A stretch of DNA of 64,000 nucleotides from Linum tenue. Taxonomy: Eukaryota > Streptophyta > Magnoliopsida > Malpighiales > Linaceae. Below, piece by piece: positions 1 through 11,150 of this stretch. Numbering within the stretch: position 1 is the stretch's first letter; the number at the start of each line of letters is the position of its first letter. The position numbers were made by a program, and so were the translations under genes. Where the stretch lies: assembly GCA_946122785.1 (NCBI GenBank), contig CAMGYJ010000011.1, forward strand, positions 35,552,513 through 35,616,512, read 5' to 3'. The notes under the pieces are model-generated. The model did no database searches. It worked only from the letters and a program-made list of their open reading frames with translations, and was not told the origin of the DNA.

Positions 1-1141
1 ATCGAATGTATCCGAAGGGACTGTCTGTGGAGTTAGAATTGTGTATATAATGTAGAAAAGAAGTTTAGTGCAGTGGGTAAAAGAGCTTCCATGAATGATG
101 AGACATTAAGGTCAAACTTAGTTAGGATATTTAGAGCATGGTTGTGGCTGATCGATATGCAAATACAGGAGGTCTGTTGGCCTTAGAATATACGGCAGCT
201 TGGGAGTTACTCCCAATTTTATTCTTTATTGTACATTTCGTGCCTCGATCTCATTTTATATGACTGATCAAAATTCTAGAATCTTTAGCAAGCGTTGGTA
301 TCGTGGTGGAACATTTGATACAATCAGTAGACCTCATTGTAACGCATAACAACATCTTTTTCTTGCCTACTTCATACTGCTCCAAATTGTTAGAAGCTCG
401 TGTATTTGTTATGTTTTCAGAGCTACTGATTATGCTGCTTCTAATGAAGGTGGTGATCGTATGTTGGTTAACGAATTGAGGAAAATGAAATGTTAAAGTT
501 CCATGATGCTTTATCAATACTACAGTTCTGCTGGATCTTGTCCCCAACCTAGGAAATGGCGGGTAGAAGGTTACAAATGTTCAGTGGCTTTTATTTTATT
601 TGCAAGATATTTTGGATTTTTAGTTCATCTAAAGACTTGGGAAGAAATAAAGATGGATTTTCAATATTGTCCCATTGAAGTTGTTCTTCTTGGTAACTAC
701 TTAGCCAAGTCTAGACTTACGGAAGGTGTTGATGTGATTTTGGAAGAAGAATAGAAGTTTAGCTCTGCACCTGCTTTACTTGCTAAATGATGTTTATTCT
801 TTTTGGACAACCTTTTAGCTGCTTTCTTCAAAGAAAACAGCCTTGTGGGTGCCCTAGAAAGCAACTAAGATTGCTATGTCAGTCCAGTCCCTCATACTAT
901 TTATATTTGGTCAGTTGGTATACGTGTGATGTTCATATGGAAATTGTCACTGGATGTGATATAGATGACCCATCACTTCATAACTATTTATGCATGTGGT
1001 TGCCCTTAAACTCTACTATTTATCCTGGTAATTTAATATCGACAATGGAGTCCTAGAAGGGAGTTAGGACTGATTTTCTTGGAAGCATTGTAGCAAGAGA
1101 CCCCGTTAATACGGGCAGTGGCGGTGTGTGGAAAACAATGG
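1..1141. other. Left flank, no gene recognised
   Basis: I see no recognisable gene here. Two short plus-strand reading frames (503-754 and 787-1056) look like diverged or captured exon material, for example a stretch reading ILFARYFGFLVHLKTWEEIK, but I cannot name a family. Because the next ~480 bp match DNA inside a CACTA element at 60345-60809, this flank may be another, truncated transposon carrying captured DNA. It has no detectable similarity to the 59.3-60.3 kb stretch that precedes the other copy. Confidence 0.3.
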
Positions 1142-1623
1142 AAAGTTTAATTTGAAATGCAGGACAAATATTCAGTCCAGAAACAAATTTAGTTCATAAA
1201 AGTGAAAAAGGAAAAGCATAAATGAGAGAAACTTGGTTGAGTGTCATTTCCAGAATGGACTGCATGCATGATTCTGCTATGTTTAAATGCTAACTGTAGG
1301 GTCCTGAAATCTTGATGTCTTTGTAACTGTACTTCTCTCATACTGGCAGAGTGAGTCTGTAGAGTTTGGAAATCTTTACTAGTTGATTGTATCATCAAAT
1401 TGTCTCATTTTTAGCAAATTAATTGGTAGGATGGTTAGACTTTAAAAAAACTTTGTCTCTAGCTTCTTGATATGTTTCCAGATCACTGTATCTTATACTA
1501 GCAAGTGGAAGAGTACTGGAGAAGTTTTGAAATCGAACATTGATGGGCCTCCACTGAAGTTTGTGCTCAGTAATAGATTGATCTTATGCTCGCTAGCTTA
1601 ATGAATATGGCAGATTTTTATCG
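1142..1623 (+). repeat. Dispersed duplicate of the 60345-60809 segment
   Basis: From 1142 the sequence runs nearly identical, with small indels, to 60345-60809, where it lies inside a CACTA element just upstream of 2-isopropylmalate synthase-like exons. The shared block includes a frame reading SYTSKWKSTGEVLKSNIDGP (1492-1555), a gene I do not recognise. The similarity stops exactly after TTTTTATCG (1615-1623), where the Ulp1-carrying element begins. The other copy continues uninterrupted as GTGATAATG. The breakpoint is therefore the left insertion edge of that element. Confidence 0.8.
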
Positions 1624-1975
1624 ATGTTTTAGTTTCACGGGTTATTTTAACGGCCGTGATTTATGAAGCCAAAGCCGTGAGATTGTCTGGGGATATGAAA
1701 ACTACTTTTTGCTTCTCACGGGTCATGTCACGGCCTTGAGAATTTGCATTTTGGGTGAAATTTAATGGAAGCTGGGTGTTTTGGGTGACATTTTTATCGG
1801 TGTTTTTAGTTTCACGGCTTATTTTAACGTCCGTGATTTTTGAAGCCAAAGCCGTGAGATTGTCTGGGATATAAAAACTACTCTTTGCTTCTCACGGGTC
1901 ATGTCACGGCCGTGAGAATTTGCATTTTGGGTGAAATTTAATGGAAGCTGGGTGTTTTGGGTGAAATTTATATAT
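1615..1975. repeat. Two ~177-bp tandem units forming the left end of a Mutator-like element
   Basis: Unit 1 (1615-1790) and unit 2 (1791-~1969) align end to end. Both begin with TTTTTATCG, contain a TTTCACGG block, an AAGCCAAAGCCGTGAGAT block and a CTTCTCACGGGTCATGTCAC block, and finish with GAAGCTGGGTGTTTTGGGTG. They are dense in CACGGCCGTGAG-type palindromes. The reverse complement resembles the units at 7420-7976, so I read this as a composite terminal inverted repeat. Confidence 0.75.
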
Positions 1976-2158
1976 GCCAATGGCGGATTTCATGGTTAAT
2001 TAGTGTACTCAGGTGTTGATGTAGGGGATTTTCATTCTTCTGGTAGTTAGAACTTGTATTTTGTTTGTACTCTTCGGCATGCTTATAATTCGTGTTTCAA
2101 GGCATGCTTATAATTTTTCTGTTCTTTTAATTTTGCAGTTTGCTAAAACTGTTCTATA

Positions 2159-5100
2159 ATGAAGACGAAGAGGCATCAAATTTTCAGCACACGATGTTCT
2201 CCTAGGAAAGTATTCTCACTAGTCTCAAATTTAGAGGCTTGTCAATCAGAGGCCATTAAGAGATGTGGCTTTGGTCGTATTCTTGAAGTCAAAGGAAGAA
2301 AGATACAACGTGAGTTGTTGGAGAAACTTGTGAAGAGCTTTAATCTGGAAAAAAGCACAATTAAGGCGTATGGGTTGGAAGTGCATATTTCGGCCAAAGA
2401 TTTCGAGCGAATTATGGGCGTGCCTGAGGGAGGTACTGATATCATCTTGAATGGTGAAGAAGTGGAGGGAAGATCAGAGGAACTGGAACCATTTAGAGTG
2501 TTTTCGACACGTGATTGTGGCCGACAGGCGATTTCCACAAGCTTAATGCAGAAGGCGTTGTCGGAGATGAAAGATAGCGGCGATCTATTTCTTCAAATGT
2601 TTATTATGTACGTAATGGGGGTTCTATTAGTACCAACTAGAAGAGATGACATTTCCTTGTCTTCGGTATACGCTGTCACCGATGTTGCAGACATTCCGAA
2701 GAAGAATTGGGCATCCTTTTGCTTCAATGAATTGGTCAAAGGCATCTGCGACCATAATGCTTATAGGAGAGAGTATATACAGGGTTGCTTGCTGTTTTTG
2801 GAGGAAATAATTGCTAATCCCGACTTTCTACATATTTGTAATGATTAATCATCATGTTGATTATAGTATTTTTTTGTAGTTAATATTCTTGGAGCATGCA
2901 AATGGTATTTTCCAAACCATTGATGGGAGTTTGGATTTGATGAGTTGGGAGAGCGGAGACGTGGAGTTATTGTTAACAAAAGTGGTAAGATTGATAGTAT
3001 ATTTGATTCTTTTGACAAGTTGGAGCATGCTAATGGTACATTTGGTTCCCTTTTTAATTAATTTATAGGTTTCCAGCAGTTCGGGGAAAAGATCAGCTGA
3101 GGATGCCGGTTTGAAATCACCTCCAAGGAAACGGGGAAAAGGAGACGGGAAACGGCACAAACCCGACGGGGATGAGCTGCTTCTCTATGAGCGTATTGAT
3201 GCTCGGTTTAGTACCATGGAGGGTAGAATTGACAACTTTGGTCAAGAATTTAGAGTGGCAATGGGTGATGCTGCTTCTAGAGATAATGAGCTAATGAGCC
3301 GGGTTGTGAAAATGGAGAACGAATTTCGGGCTTTTAGAGAAGAAATCGGTACTGCAGTGAAGTCCCTTATAGAGGCAGTGAAAGCAACTGTAGGTGATCC
3401 GTTGTCAAGGGAGCAGCCTAGGGAACCCATTTCTCCTACAGCTGAGTTGAAAAAGAACGATCAGAAGGGTGAGGTTGAAAAACCAAGGGAACCCATTTCT
3501 CCTACCTCGGAATGTGTCAAGACTGCCAAAGTTGAGAATTCGGGAGAAGCTGAAGGGGAAATTGGAGATGACAGATGTTCTGAATCTCCTTCTGTGAAAG
3601 TTGTGAAAAAGTCTCCTTGCAAGCAACCTAAAGCGTCTAAAGTTGAGAAATTCATATTGTTGAGTGATGAAAGTGTTGCTGTTAATGATGGTTGTTCCAA
3701 CGCTGTAAAGGTATTTCACTTGATTAAGTTTTCTAATTATTGGTTCTTATGGTGTGGTTACTAATGAACTGGTTTTGTTTTTATGTTTTTGAACAAGAAA
3801 GGGGCGAAAGGGAGGAGGACTACGTAGTGTGTCTAAATTGAAGCCTAGTTTGTATGTGGTCTCTCCATTCGAACGGGCAAATCCCAGAGCTAAGAAAGCA
3901 CAACCTTTGTACCGTGCTCCTCCCTTTGTTGTTCAGACACCATTGACTCTGGAGGCAGTGAAGATGATTCAATTTGCTTTTAGTAGTGAGCTTCCCGAAA
4001 GGTACCTCCCGAAATCATTACAAGTAAAATTGGACCATATTTGTAGGATGTTTTTGGTATTTGACTTATTCTAATGTTGTGTTGTTTGAACTTGGTATTG
4101 TATAACAGTGACATATTGGTTAGTCTTGGTGGCGGGGTTCTTTCCTTGTTACGTGAAGATTTTGTCGAGCTTTTGCCAAGGACCAGAATTTCAACAAGGG
4201 TAAGTTCCTTTATGTGTGTAATTTAGTAGATTGAACGTATATTGCTGACTTTGGTATATGTGATGATGATGCATTAGATTATAGAAATGGCGTGTCTGTG
4301 CAAGACACTAGAAGAACGAAGTTGTGGTCGCAGTGGTGGCTTGTCTTGGTTCTTTCCACCTTCAGTTTCGGTACAGTTGTCTGCTTTGTCTATTCTTGTC
4401 ATGAAATTAATCTATTTTTTTGTTACATGTAGCTTGTGTGGGTGAGTGTGTTTTATTTTTCTAGGATCGTGCGAATCATTGCAACGAGGAGCAGTTTATG
4501 GCTAAGATGCGTTCATATAAGATACTTGAGCGATACTGTATAAGTGAGCTACTTTACTGCAGTAAGGTATGTTGTAATGTTGTTTTCTAAAAGGAAATGG
4601 CTTCGCCCTCCTATGTTAAATTGATAATTATTGTTTGTTTGTCCATTATTTCAGATTCATGTCCCAATTTTCAACCTCACGTTGAACCACTTCTATCTGG
4701 CGGTCTTTAACATGGAAGCCAAAGAAATTGAAATCTGTGACTCAATACGAGGAACTCATAATGAAGAATATGATGCAAGGATGCAGAAACTGGTTTGCTT
4801 CTTGTTCTTCAAGTTTTCAAGCTTTACTTATTGCTTAGTTGTTAGTTGTTTTTCATTTGCCGACTTTGTCGTTATATATCGATGAGGAGGATGTTTTCAT
4901 TTGCAGAAATTGGGTCTAGATTGGTTGCTTAAGGATGATATCTGCGGGGCGTTTTCATTTGTGGACTTCGTGGTTAGATATCGCCAGGATGTTGCTTGCC
5001 AACCAAATGGGTACCCTTTGTTGTTGTTCAATCGTGCACTGTTCTAATTAAGTTCGATAATTATTTGTTCACATCATGACCATGGTAATTATTTGTTATA

Positions 5101-5407
5101 TTACAGATTTGATTGTGGACTATTTGTCATCAATTACTTGCTGGATCCAGATCGATATTCCAAGAAGCTTGACCAGTTCGACAGTGACTATGAGCGGGCA
5201 CAACTTACAATGTACTTGCTCACTACGGATCTGAATGAGGTGAAAGCTACAGTTAAGACACAGTCAGATGAATATTTTGAGAGTCATGTGAGACCTGCCC
5301 AAATCGAGACTGAGAAGGTGAATTTCAAGACAAACTTACTCAATCGAGGAAGAAAGCCGTTGCACGCGCATGGGGAGAAAAAGGGTAGAAAGTCTAAGAA
5401 GCATTGA
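2159..5407 (+). CDS. Transposon-borne Ulp1-like cysteine protease (peptidase C48), about ten exons
   Basis: Exons that join in frame: 2159-~2837, 2880-2984, 3069-3710, 3802-~4062, ~4109-4199, 4278-4370, 4465-4566, 4655-4792, 4907-5010, 5107-5407. The N-terminal part resembles the plant mobile domain found before Ulp1 domains (KDFERIMGVPEGG). Exon 3 is charged and probably coiled, with a basic nuclear-signal-like stretch near its start. The C-terminal protease keeps the expected residues: His in LNHFYLAVF (4688-4690), Asp in EICDS (4739-4741), Gln (5000-5002) and Cys in FDCGLF (5114-5116). The Gln and Cys are united only by splicing across 5011-5106. Most junctions keep phase with good GT-AG sites. 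Exon 1-2 and exon 4-5 are uncertain: the first does not keep frame with the obvious donor, and the second needs a weak donor. The family cleaves SUMO-like conjugates; activity here is inferred. Confidence 0.75.
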
Positions 5408-5767
5408 GACTTGTGATGTTAATGTAGAGTTTAGTTAATGTGGATGTTGATTGAAGTTTAGGATAATGTAGATATTGAATGAATTTTAGTGAATGTAGAT
5501 GTTGAATGAAGTTTAGGAAACTGTTGAAATTACAATGAAGTTATGAATGAAGCATTATTCAGTGATGTTATTTTTTCTCTATATTATGTTTAATGTGTCG
5601 ACAAGGAAGAAGTTATGCATGATCGTATACCGAAAAATGGTTGAAAATGCCTTAATAATCCATTTTCACGGCCGCGAGACTGGGACGTGAGACTGGGCCT
5701 TGAGAATCAAAAAGGCATTCCCTATGTTTAGAGAACCTCACGGTCTTGAAAGGACCATCTCACGGCC
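5408..5767. repeat. Spacer between the two element genes, with half of a 174-bp duplication
   Basis: After the Ulp1 stop come AT-rich repeats of the type GATGTTGAATGAAGTTTAG (5450-5530). A block of about 58 bp (5649-5707) then recurs almost exactly at 5823-5881, a 174-bp period. The duplicated block carries CACGGCCGCGAGAC and GACGTGAGACTGGGCCTTGA. Further CACGG palindromes lie between the copies. The second copy falls inside the start of the next ORF. Confidence 0.75.
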
Positions 5768-7009
5768 GTGAGAATGGGCAGTGAAAATGGACCTTATTCA
5801 CCCTGCCAGAAGCTGTTTCACGGCCTTAATAATCCATTTTCACGGCCGCGAGACTGGGACGTGAGACTGGGCCTTGAGAATGGTGTGGTAGGCATTGTTG
5901 GCCTCCCTCATCCTGCTCCACCTCTTGCAATAGATGAGGCAAACGCATCGGAGCATGCTGTTCAGCAAATGGTCGAGGAGACTCCGGAACAACCTGCACA
6001 TCACCAAACTACGACTCAAGCCGGACCATCCACCGACAGCTACATATCCCATTTTGAGGCATTGGGTCGGCAGAATGCCCAAATTCTGGAGCAAAATGCA
6101 CTCATTCTCTCCCGCCTCGATCGAGAGAAGGAAGCTCGACGCTACATCATCGAATGCAACCATCAGATCATGAGGTCCTTGAGGATTGACTACAACAAAT
6201 TCTCAAGACCTTGGGAACTATCTCCTAGCCCAACCGAGGAAAGCAATGAAGAGGGAAGTGAAGAGGATGACGAGGGTAATGACGATGAGCAAAACAAGGA
6301 AAAAAATCAAGAGGACAAAGGAGAGGAACAAAACAAGGAAAGCAGTGAAGAGGACAATGACACCAATGAGGAAGAGGGCAGTGAAGAGGACGACGAGGTC
6401 AATGGCGATGACCAAAACAAGGAAAAAAATCAAGAGGACAAAGGGACCGATGAGGAAGACGGCAGTGAAGAGGACGACGAGGGCAATGGCGATGACCAAA
6501 ACAAGGAAAAAAATCAAGAGGACAAAGGAGAGGAACAAAACAAGGAAAGCAGTGAAGAGGACAATGACACCAATGAGGAAGAGGGCAGTGAAGAGGACGA
6601 CGAGGGCAATGGCGATGACCAAAACAAGGAAAAAAATCAAGAGGACAAAGGGACCAATGAGGAAGACAGCAGTGAAGAGGACGACGAGGGCAATGGCGAT
6701 GACCAAAACAAGGAAAAAAATCAAGAGGACAAAGGGACCAATGAGGAAGACAGCAGTGAAGAGGACGACGAGGGCAACGACGATGACCAAAACAAGGAAA
6801 AAAATCAAGAGGACAAAGGGACCAATGAGGAAGACAGCAGTGAAGAGGACGATGAGGGCAACGACGATGAACAAAAAAAGGAAAGCAGTGAAGAGGACAA
6901 TGACACCAATGAGGAAGAGGGCAGTGACTCTAGCGAGGACAATGAAGATGAGCAAATCGAGGAAAACAAAGACGAGGACAAGAACACTAACGAGAAAGAT
7001 GGGCAGTGA
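5768..7009 (+). CDS. Second transposon ORF, acidic-repeat protein (413 aa if from this ATG)
   Basis: I recognise no enzymatic domain. Residues ~1-40 are encoded by the palindrome-rich duplication, so the true start may lie further in, around GLPHPAPPLAID. Residues ~85-150 form a heptad-like segment (SYISHFEALGRQNAQILEQN onward), probably a coiled coil. From ~155 to the end the protein is almost wholly Glu/Asp/Asn/Lys/Gln, built from units of the type GNGDDQNKEKNQEDKG and TNEEDSSEEDDE. The gene follows the Ulp1 gene by 360 bp in the same orientation and element. It may be a separate gene or distal exons. Pairing of a Ulp1 ORF with a low-complexity second ORF is common in this element type, but a role cannot be assigned. 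Confidence 0.55.
   Translation: MRMGSENGPYSPCQKLFHGLNNPFSRPRDWDVRLGLENGVVGIVGLPHPAPPLAIDEANASEHAVQQMVEETPEQPAHHQTTTQAGPSTDSYISHFEALGRQNAQILEQNALILSRLDREKEARRYIIECNHQIMRSLRIDYNKFSRPWELSPSPTEESNEEGSEEDDEGNDDEQNKEKNQEDKGEEQNKESSEEDNDTNEEEGSEEDDEVNGDDQNKEKNQEDKGTDEEDGSEEDDEGNGDDQNKEKNQEDKGEEQNKESSEEDNDTNEEEGSEEDDEGNGDDQNKEKNQEDKGTNEEDSSEEDDEGNGDDQNKEKNQEDKGTNEEDSSEEDDEGNDDDQNKEKNQEDKGTNEEDSSEEDDEGNDDEQKKESSEEDNDTNEEEGSDSSEDNEDEQIEENKDEDKNTNEKDGQ
6236..6950 (+). repeat. 84-bp coding minisatellite in the acidic ORF
   Basis: The cleanest part (about 6600-6850) has an 84-bp period (28 codons). Related, rearranged units without the full period extend both ways. All unit lengths are multiples of three, so the array is free of stops in more than one frame and gives long spurious ORFs. 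Nearly identical neighbouring units suggest recent expansion by slippage or unequal exchange. Confidence 0.9.
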
Positions 7010-7419
7010 AGATGAGCCAACCAAAGTCCTTAGTACTTAGCTATGTGTGTTTGCGTTTGTGCTTGTATGTTTTCCAATTAGAATATTATGATGCACTAGT
7101 GTGGGCTACATGTAGCTAAACTTAACCATTAATTAGACAGATTTAATCGTGTTATGGATGCTTGTTTTATTAGACAAATGTAATGCTTTGACTGCGTTTT
7201 ACTTTTTGTTAACTGGGTATCTCATCTGATATGATGTACAGTTACTAGAGAACATTATGAATGGATCTATGTAATTCTCGTGTCAAGGTTTAGAGAACAT
7301 TATGAATCATCTTTTTCATAAGTTTGTAGTTTTCACAAACAGTATATTATGTTACTTACACCATTATAATAAGTACAAGGGTTAGTTCTACAGGTGAATG
7401 TCTGTGCAGACTATTTCTG

Positions 7420-7976
7420 GAAATCTCACGGCCAATTCTGGAAATCCCACGACCGTGAAAGAAGGCGTGTTTTTGGATTTGTAATTCTAGAAATATCACG
7501 GCCATGAGATAGGCCGTGAGAGAGACCGTGGATGTAAAAACGCACTTCTCAGTTTCCCAGAGGTTTTCACGGGTTGCCTTCGACAGTATCACGGCCGTGA
7601 GATGAGCCGTGTTTTGGATTTGAATGATGTACTTCTGACGGCTCATCTGTTAATTCTCACGGGCGTGAGAATAAGCCGTGAGATGTTCCACAGGTGAAAG
7701 TCTCCTACTGGAAATCTGACACCTTATACTGGTAATCTCACGACCGTAAAATACTCAAGTGAGATGTAAAAAGCAGTGTTTCATTCCTCAGGCAAATATC
7801 ACGACCGTGAGATGTCCCGTGACATGCAAAGAGCAGTTCTCACTATCCCAGGAAATTTCACGGTTACTACTTGACATTGTCACGCCCGTCAAAATCTCAC
7901 ATTCAATTGAAACACACAGCTGCCACTCAAACGTTCGCACATCTCATTTTGTCAAAATAACAGCCGTGGAATTAAG
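7420..7976. repeat. Right terminal region of the Mutator-like element, palindrome-rich
   Basis: Several diverged units of 60-110 bp carry ATCACGGCCGTGAGAT or close variants (7588, 7656, 7799) and a GCAAAGAGCAGTTCTCACT-type block. These match the left-end units in inverted orientation. The outermost part reads TCAAAATAACAGCCGTGGAA, comparable with the reverse complement of the left edge. No coding capacity is seen. Before it, 7010-7420 is AT-rich 3' flank of the acidic ORF. Confidence 0.65.
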
Positions 7977-9320
7977 ATGTACCTACACTTTCTAGAGTTG
8001 TACCTTTACACTAAACTTAAAGTTGTACCTACACTTTCCTAAAAATCTTCTATGGTACAATTAAAAATTGTACCTATACACTATAGTAAAACTTAATGTT
8101 GTACCTACACTTTCTAACAAATCCCTCTATGGTACAACTCAAAATTGTACCTATACTAATGGTACAACTTTTAGTTGTACCTACACTTTCTCAAAATCCT
8201 TCTATGGTACAACCCAAACTTGTACCTATACTATGGTACACCTTTAAGTTGTACCTACACTTTCTAAAAATCGTTCTATGGTACAACCCAAACTTGTACC
8301 TATACCATGGTACAACTTTAAGTTGTACCTACACTTTCTAACAAATCTCTTTATGGTACAACTAAAAATTGTACCTATACTAATGGTACAACCTTAAGTT
8401 GTACCTACACTTTCTCAAAATTCTTTTATGGTACAACTCAAAATTGTACCTATACTAATGGTACAACTTTAAGTTGTACCTACACTTTCTAATAAATCTC
8501 TTTATGGTACAACTCAAAATTGTACCTATACTAATGGTACAACTTTTAGTTGTACCTACACTTTTTCAAAATCCTTCTATGGTACAACCCAAACTTGTAC
8601 CTATACTATGGTACAACATAAAGTTGTACCTACACTTTCTAACAAATCCCTTTAAGGTACAACTAAAAATTGTACCTATACGAATGGTACAACCTTAAGT
8701 TGTACCTACACTTTCTAACAAATCCCTTTATGGTACAACTAAAAATTGTACCTATACTAATGGTACAACCTTAAGTTGTACCTACACTTTTTCAAAATCC
8801 TTCTATGGTACAACCCAAACTTGTACCTATAACATGATACAATTTTAAGTTGTACTTACACTTTCTAATAAATCCTTTTATGGTACAACTCAAAATTGTA
8901 CCTATACTAATGGTACAACTTCAAATTGTACCTACACTTTCTAATAAATCTCTATATGGTACAACCCAAAATTATACCTATACCATGGTACAACTTTAAG
9001 TTGTACCTACACTTTCTAACAAATCCCTTATGGTACAACTAAAAATTGTACCTATACTAATGGTACAACCTTAAGTTGTACCTACACTTTCTCAAAATTC
9101 TTTTATGGTACAACCCAAACTTGTACCTATAACATGGTACAATTTTAAGTTGTACTTACACTTTCTAATAAATCTCTTCATGGTACAACTCAAAATTGTT
9201 CCTATACTAATGGTACAACTTTAAGTTGTACCTACATTTTGTGAAACAAATTCTTCAATGGTACAACTGAAACTTGTACCTATACGATATGGTACAACTC
9301 TAATTTATACCTACACTTGT
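7977..9320. repeat. Tandem array of ~75-bp units, each with two GGTACAA...TTGTACC palindromes
   Basis: About 17 units follow each other. A typical unit holds TGGTACAACTTTAAGTTGTA, then CCTACACTTTCTAACAAATC, then TATGGTACAACTAAAAATTG and TACCTATACTA. Each unit thus has two imperfect palindromes with GTACAA arms, spaced by roughly 20-25 bp. The last units (9230-9310) are more diverged. The array abuts the right end of the Mutator-like element, so it could be a subterminal array of that or another element, or an independent minisatellite. The short apparent ORFs are by-products of the repeat. Confidence 0.9.
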
Positions 9321-9424
9321 ATACATTGATTCATTATTTACAAGATTGCCATTAATGATGTGGGACCAGTCATTTAGTGGGTTTACCTCCTCAACATGTC
9401 ACCTTTTTAATAGCATGGGTGCTA

Positions 9425-11150
9425 TAGAGCACACTAGAAGGGCTCCTGATGATACTACTTGCCACGATAAATGCGAGCAAGTAAGCAATTTGGATCCGTG
9501 AGAAATTGCTACCCTATTTTAGCCAATAAAGCTTTGTTAATAGATTTGAAGTCTCGGAATCCCATTTCCCCATAAGCTTTGCTTTGACATAGAGCTCGCC
9601 AAGACACCCAATGTACCCTCCGTTCCGCCTCCTTTGCACCCCACAAAAATCTAGCAATATGTCTATACAATGCATATCACGTCCCCTTTGAGATTTTGAA
9701 ATAGGACATTACATGCACCGGAAGAGCTGATACTACTGATTCAATGAGTGTTTGCTTTGCAACTAAGGACAATTAGTGAGTCATCCAAGCTGTTAGTCGT
9801 TTCATTAGGCGCTCTTCCAAAAAGCGGAACGTTTCCACCTTTGATTATGCAATAAGAGATGTAAGGCCTAAATATTTATCTTTAACTCCAATTGCCCCCA
9901 CACCCAGTAAAAAAGCTATCTCTGTCGCATCAGACCCTGTGACATTTCTACTAAAACATATTGTCTATTTCTCTAGGTTTACCTTTTGACCACTACTCTG
10001 CTCATATTCCTGCATAATGCCCAACAACACCTCATCTTCCTCACTAGAACCTCATAAGAATATATATAAGTTGTCTGCGAAGAATAGGTGTGATATGACC
10101 GGGCATTTCCTCCCCACTGTAATTCCAAGTAATCTCTTTGTTGCTCAGTCCCTTTCAAGAAGAGTTGAAAAGCCTTCCGTACAGATAACGAATAACAATG
10201 GAGATAGTGGATCCCCTTTTCGTAAACCTCGAGTCGGATGAAGAGAGCCACTTGATTTCCCGTTCATCATAATAGAAAAACTTGTAGTCATGACATTGCC
10301 TAACCCAGTTAATCCATCAGGAGCAGAAACCTAGTTTTGTCATTAAGGCAAATAGGAACAACCATATCCTATCAAAACATTCTCAACTGTCTGCCTTTCT
10401 CTTATAAACGCATTATGACCTTGAGAAACAATTGGTGGCAGAATCCGATCCAATCTTTCTGCCATGATCTTGGATATTATCTTATACAATAATTGACCGA
10501 GACCTATGGGTCAAATCTGTTTCATCGTTTCTAGCATCTACCTTAGGAAATAGAGCTATCTAGGTATGGTTTATATTTCTTATAGAGGATCACAGTCCGA
10601 AGAAATTGCATATTGCTTTACTTACTTGCTTCCCAATTATATCCCAAAAGCTCTTAAAGAAGACCCCCGGAACCTACATTGCCCCAATGAAAATGTAGCA
10701 CTCGTCACTTGGGCTGGTTCAACAGCTTCAACCAGCCCTTCATTCATCTTTGCAATACCTTTTCCGGTATTGGCAAATTTGCCACTGATGTGGACACCTG
10801 AATCATATCAGTTTCTGCTGTAAACATCTTTTGGAAGTACACCTCCGTTACTTTCTGCCTTAGTCACTTCATTCGTCGCCCATACTCCATTCTTATCTCT
10901 CAACCATGCTATAAAATTTCGTTTTCTTCGACCCCAGGTTGCAATGTGAAAGTATGTTGTGTTTTTGTCACCTTCTTTCAGCCACCTCACTCTTGATTTT
11001 TGTTTAAAGAACATTTCCTTCTCCCTCATGCCACCGTAAATTCCTTTTTTATCTTTCAAAATTCATCCCAATTAGTTGGAAACTGATTTCTTACCTCTTG
11101 TAACTGTTGCCTCAGCCTTTTGATTGTTCTGGCTGAGTTTGTTATACTTC
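9425..11150 (-). pseudogene. L1-type LINE ORF2 remnant (reverse transcriptase)
   Basis: Reading the minus strand from about 11140 down: RTIKRLRQQLQEVRNQFPTN, then SRVRWLKEGDKNTTYFHIAT (11059-10808), typical of the spacer before plant LINE reverse transcriptase. RT-like fragments follow, including a catalytic box reading FFADN instead of FADD near 10080. Last come LWGAKEAERRVHWVSW and MGFRDFKSINKALLAKIG (~9640-9500), the classic C-terminal part. Multiple stops and frameshifts make it non-functional. It ends near 9425 without zinc-finger or RNase H parts, so it is truncated or internally deleted. Confidence 0.85.

Larger units (their letters stand above)
1624..7976 (+). mobile_element. Non-autonomous Mutator-like element carrying a Ulp1-like protease gene
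   Basis: The left edge is fixed by the uninterrupted duplicate at 60345-60809. The 9 bp before it, TTTTTATCG, is the right length for a Mutator target duplication, but I cannot find the right-hand copy. The right end (7420-7976) carries inverted, diverged copies of the left-end units: GCAAAGAGCAGTTCTCACT at 7828 resembles the reverse complement of 1710-1735. Inside are a spliced Ulp1/C48 gene (2159-5407) and an acidic-repeat ORF (5768-7009). No MuDR-type transposase is visible, so mobilisation would be in trans. This matches the plant KI-MULE/Kaonashi type (established knowledge). The true right boundary could lie beyond the GTACAA array near 9320. Confidence 0.6.

Noticed and set aside
6218..7024. 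268-codon very hydrophobic minus-strand ORF resembling a membrane protein
   Set aside because: It is the antisense of the acidic minisatellite; Glu/Asp codons read backward give Leu/Phe/Val/Ile.
6186..7040. 284-codon basic ORF (KRTMTPMRKR-type repeats) overlapping the acidic ORF in another plus frame
   Set aside because: It is a frame shadow of the 84-bp minisatellite, whose period is divisible by three; no start context or domain supports it.
7977..9320. CRISPR-like array of repeats and spacers
   Set aside because: The whole ~75-bp unit is repeated, there are no unique spacers, and the genome is a plant's.
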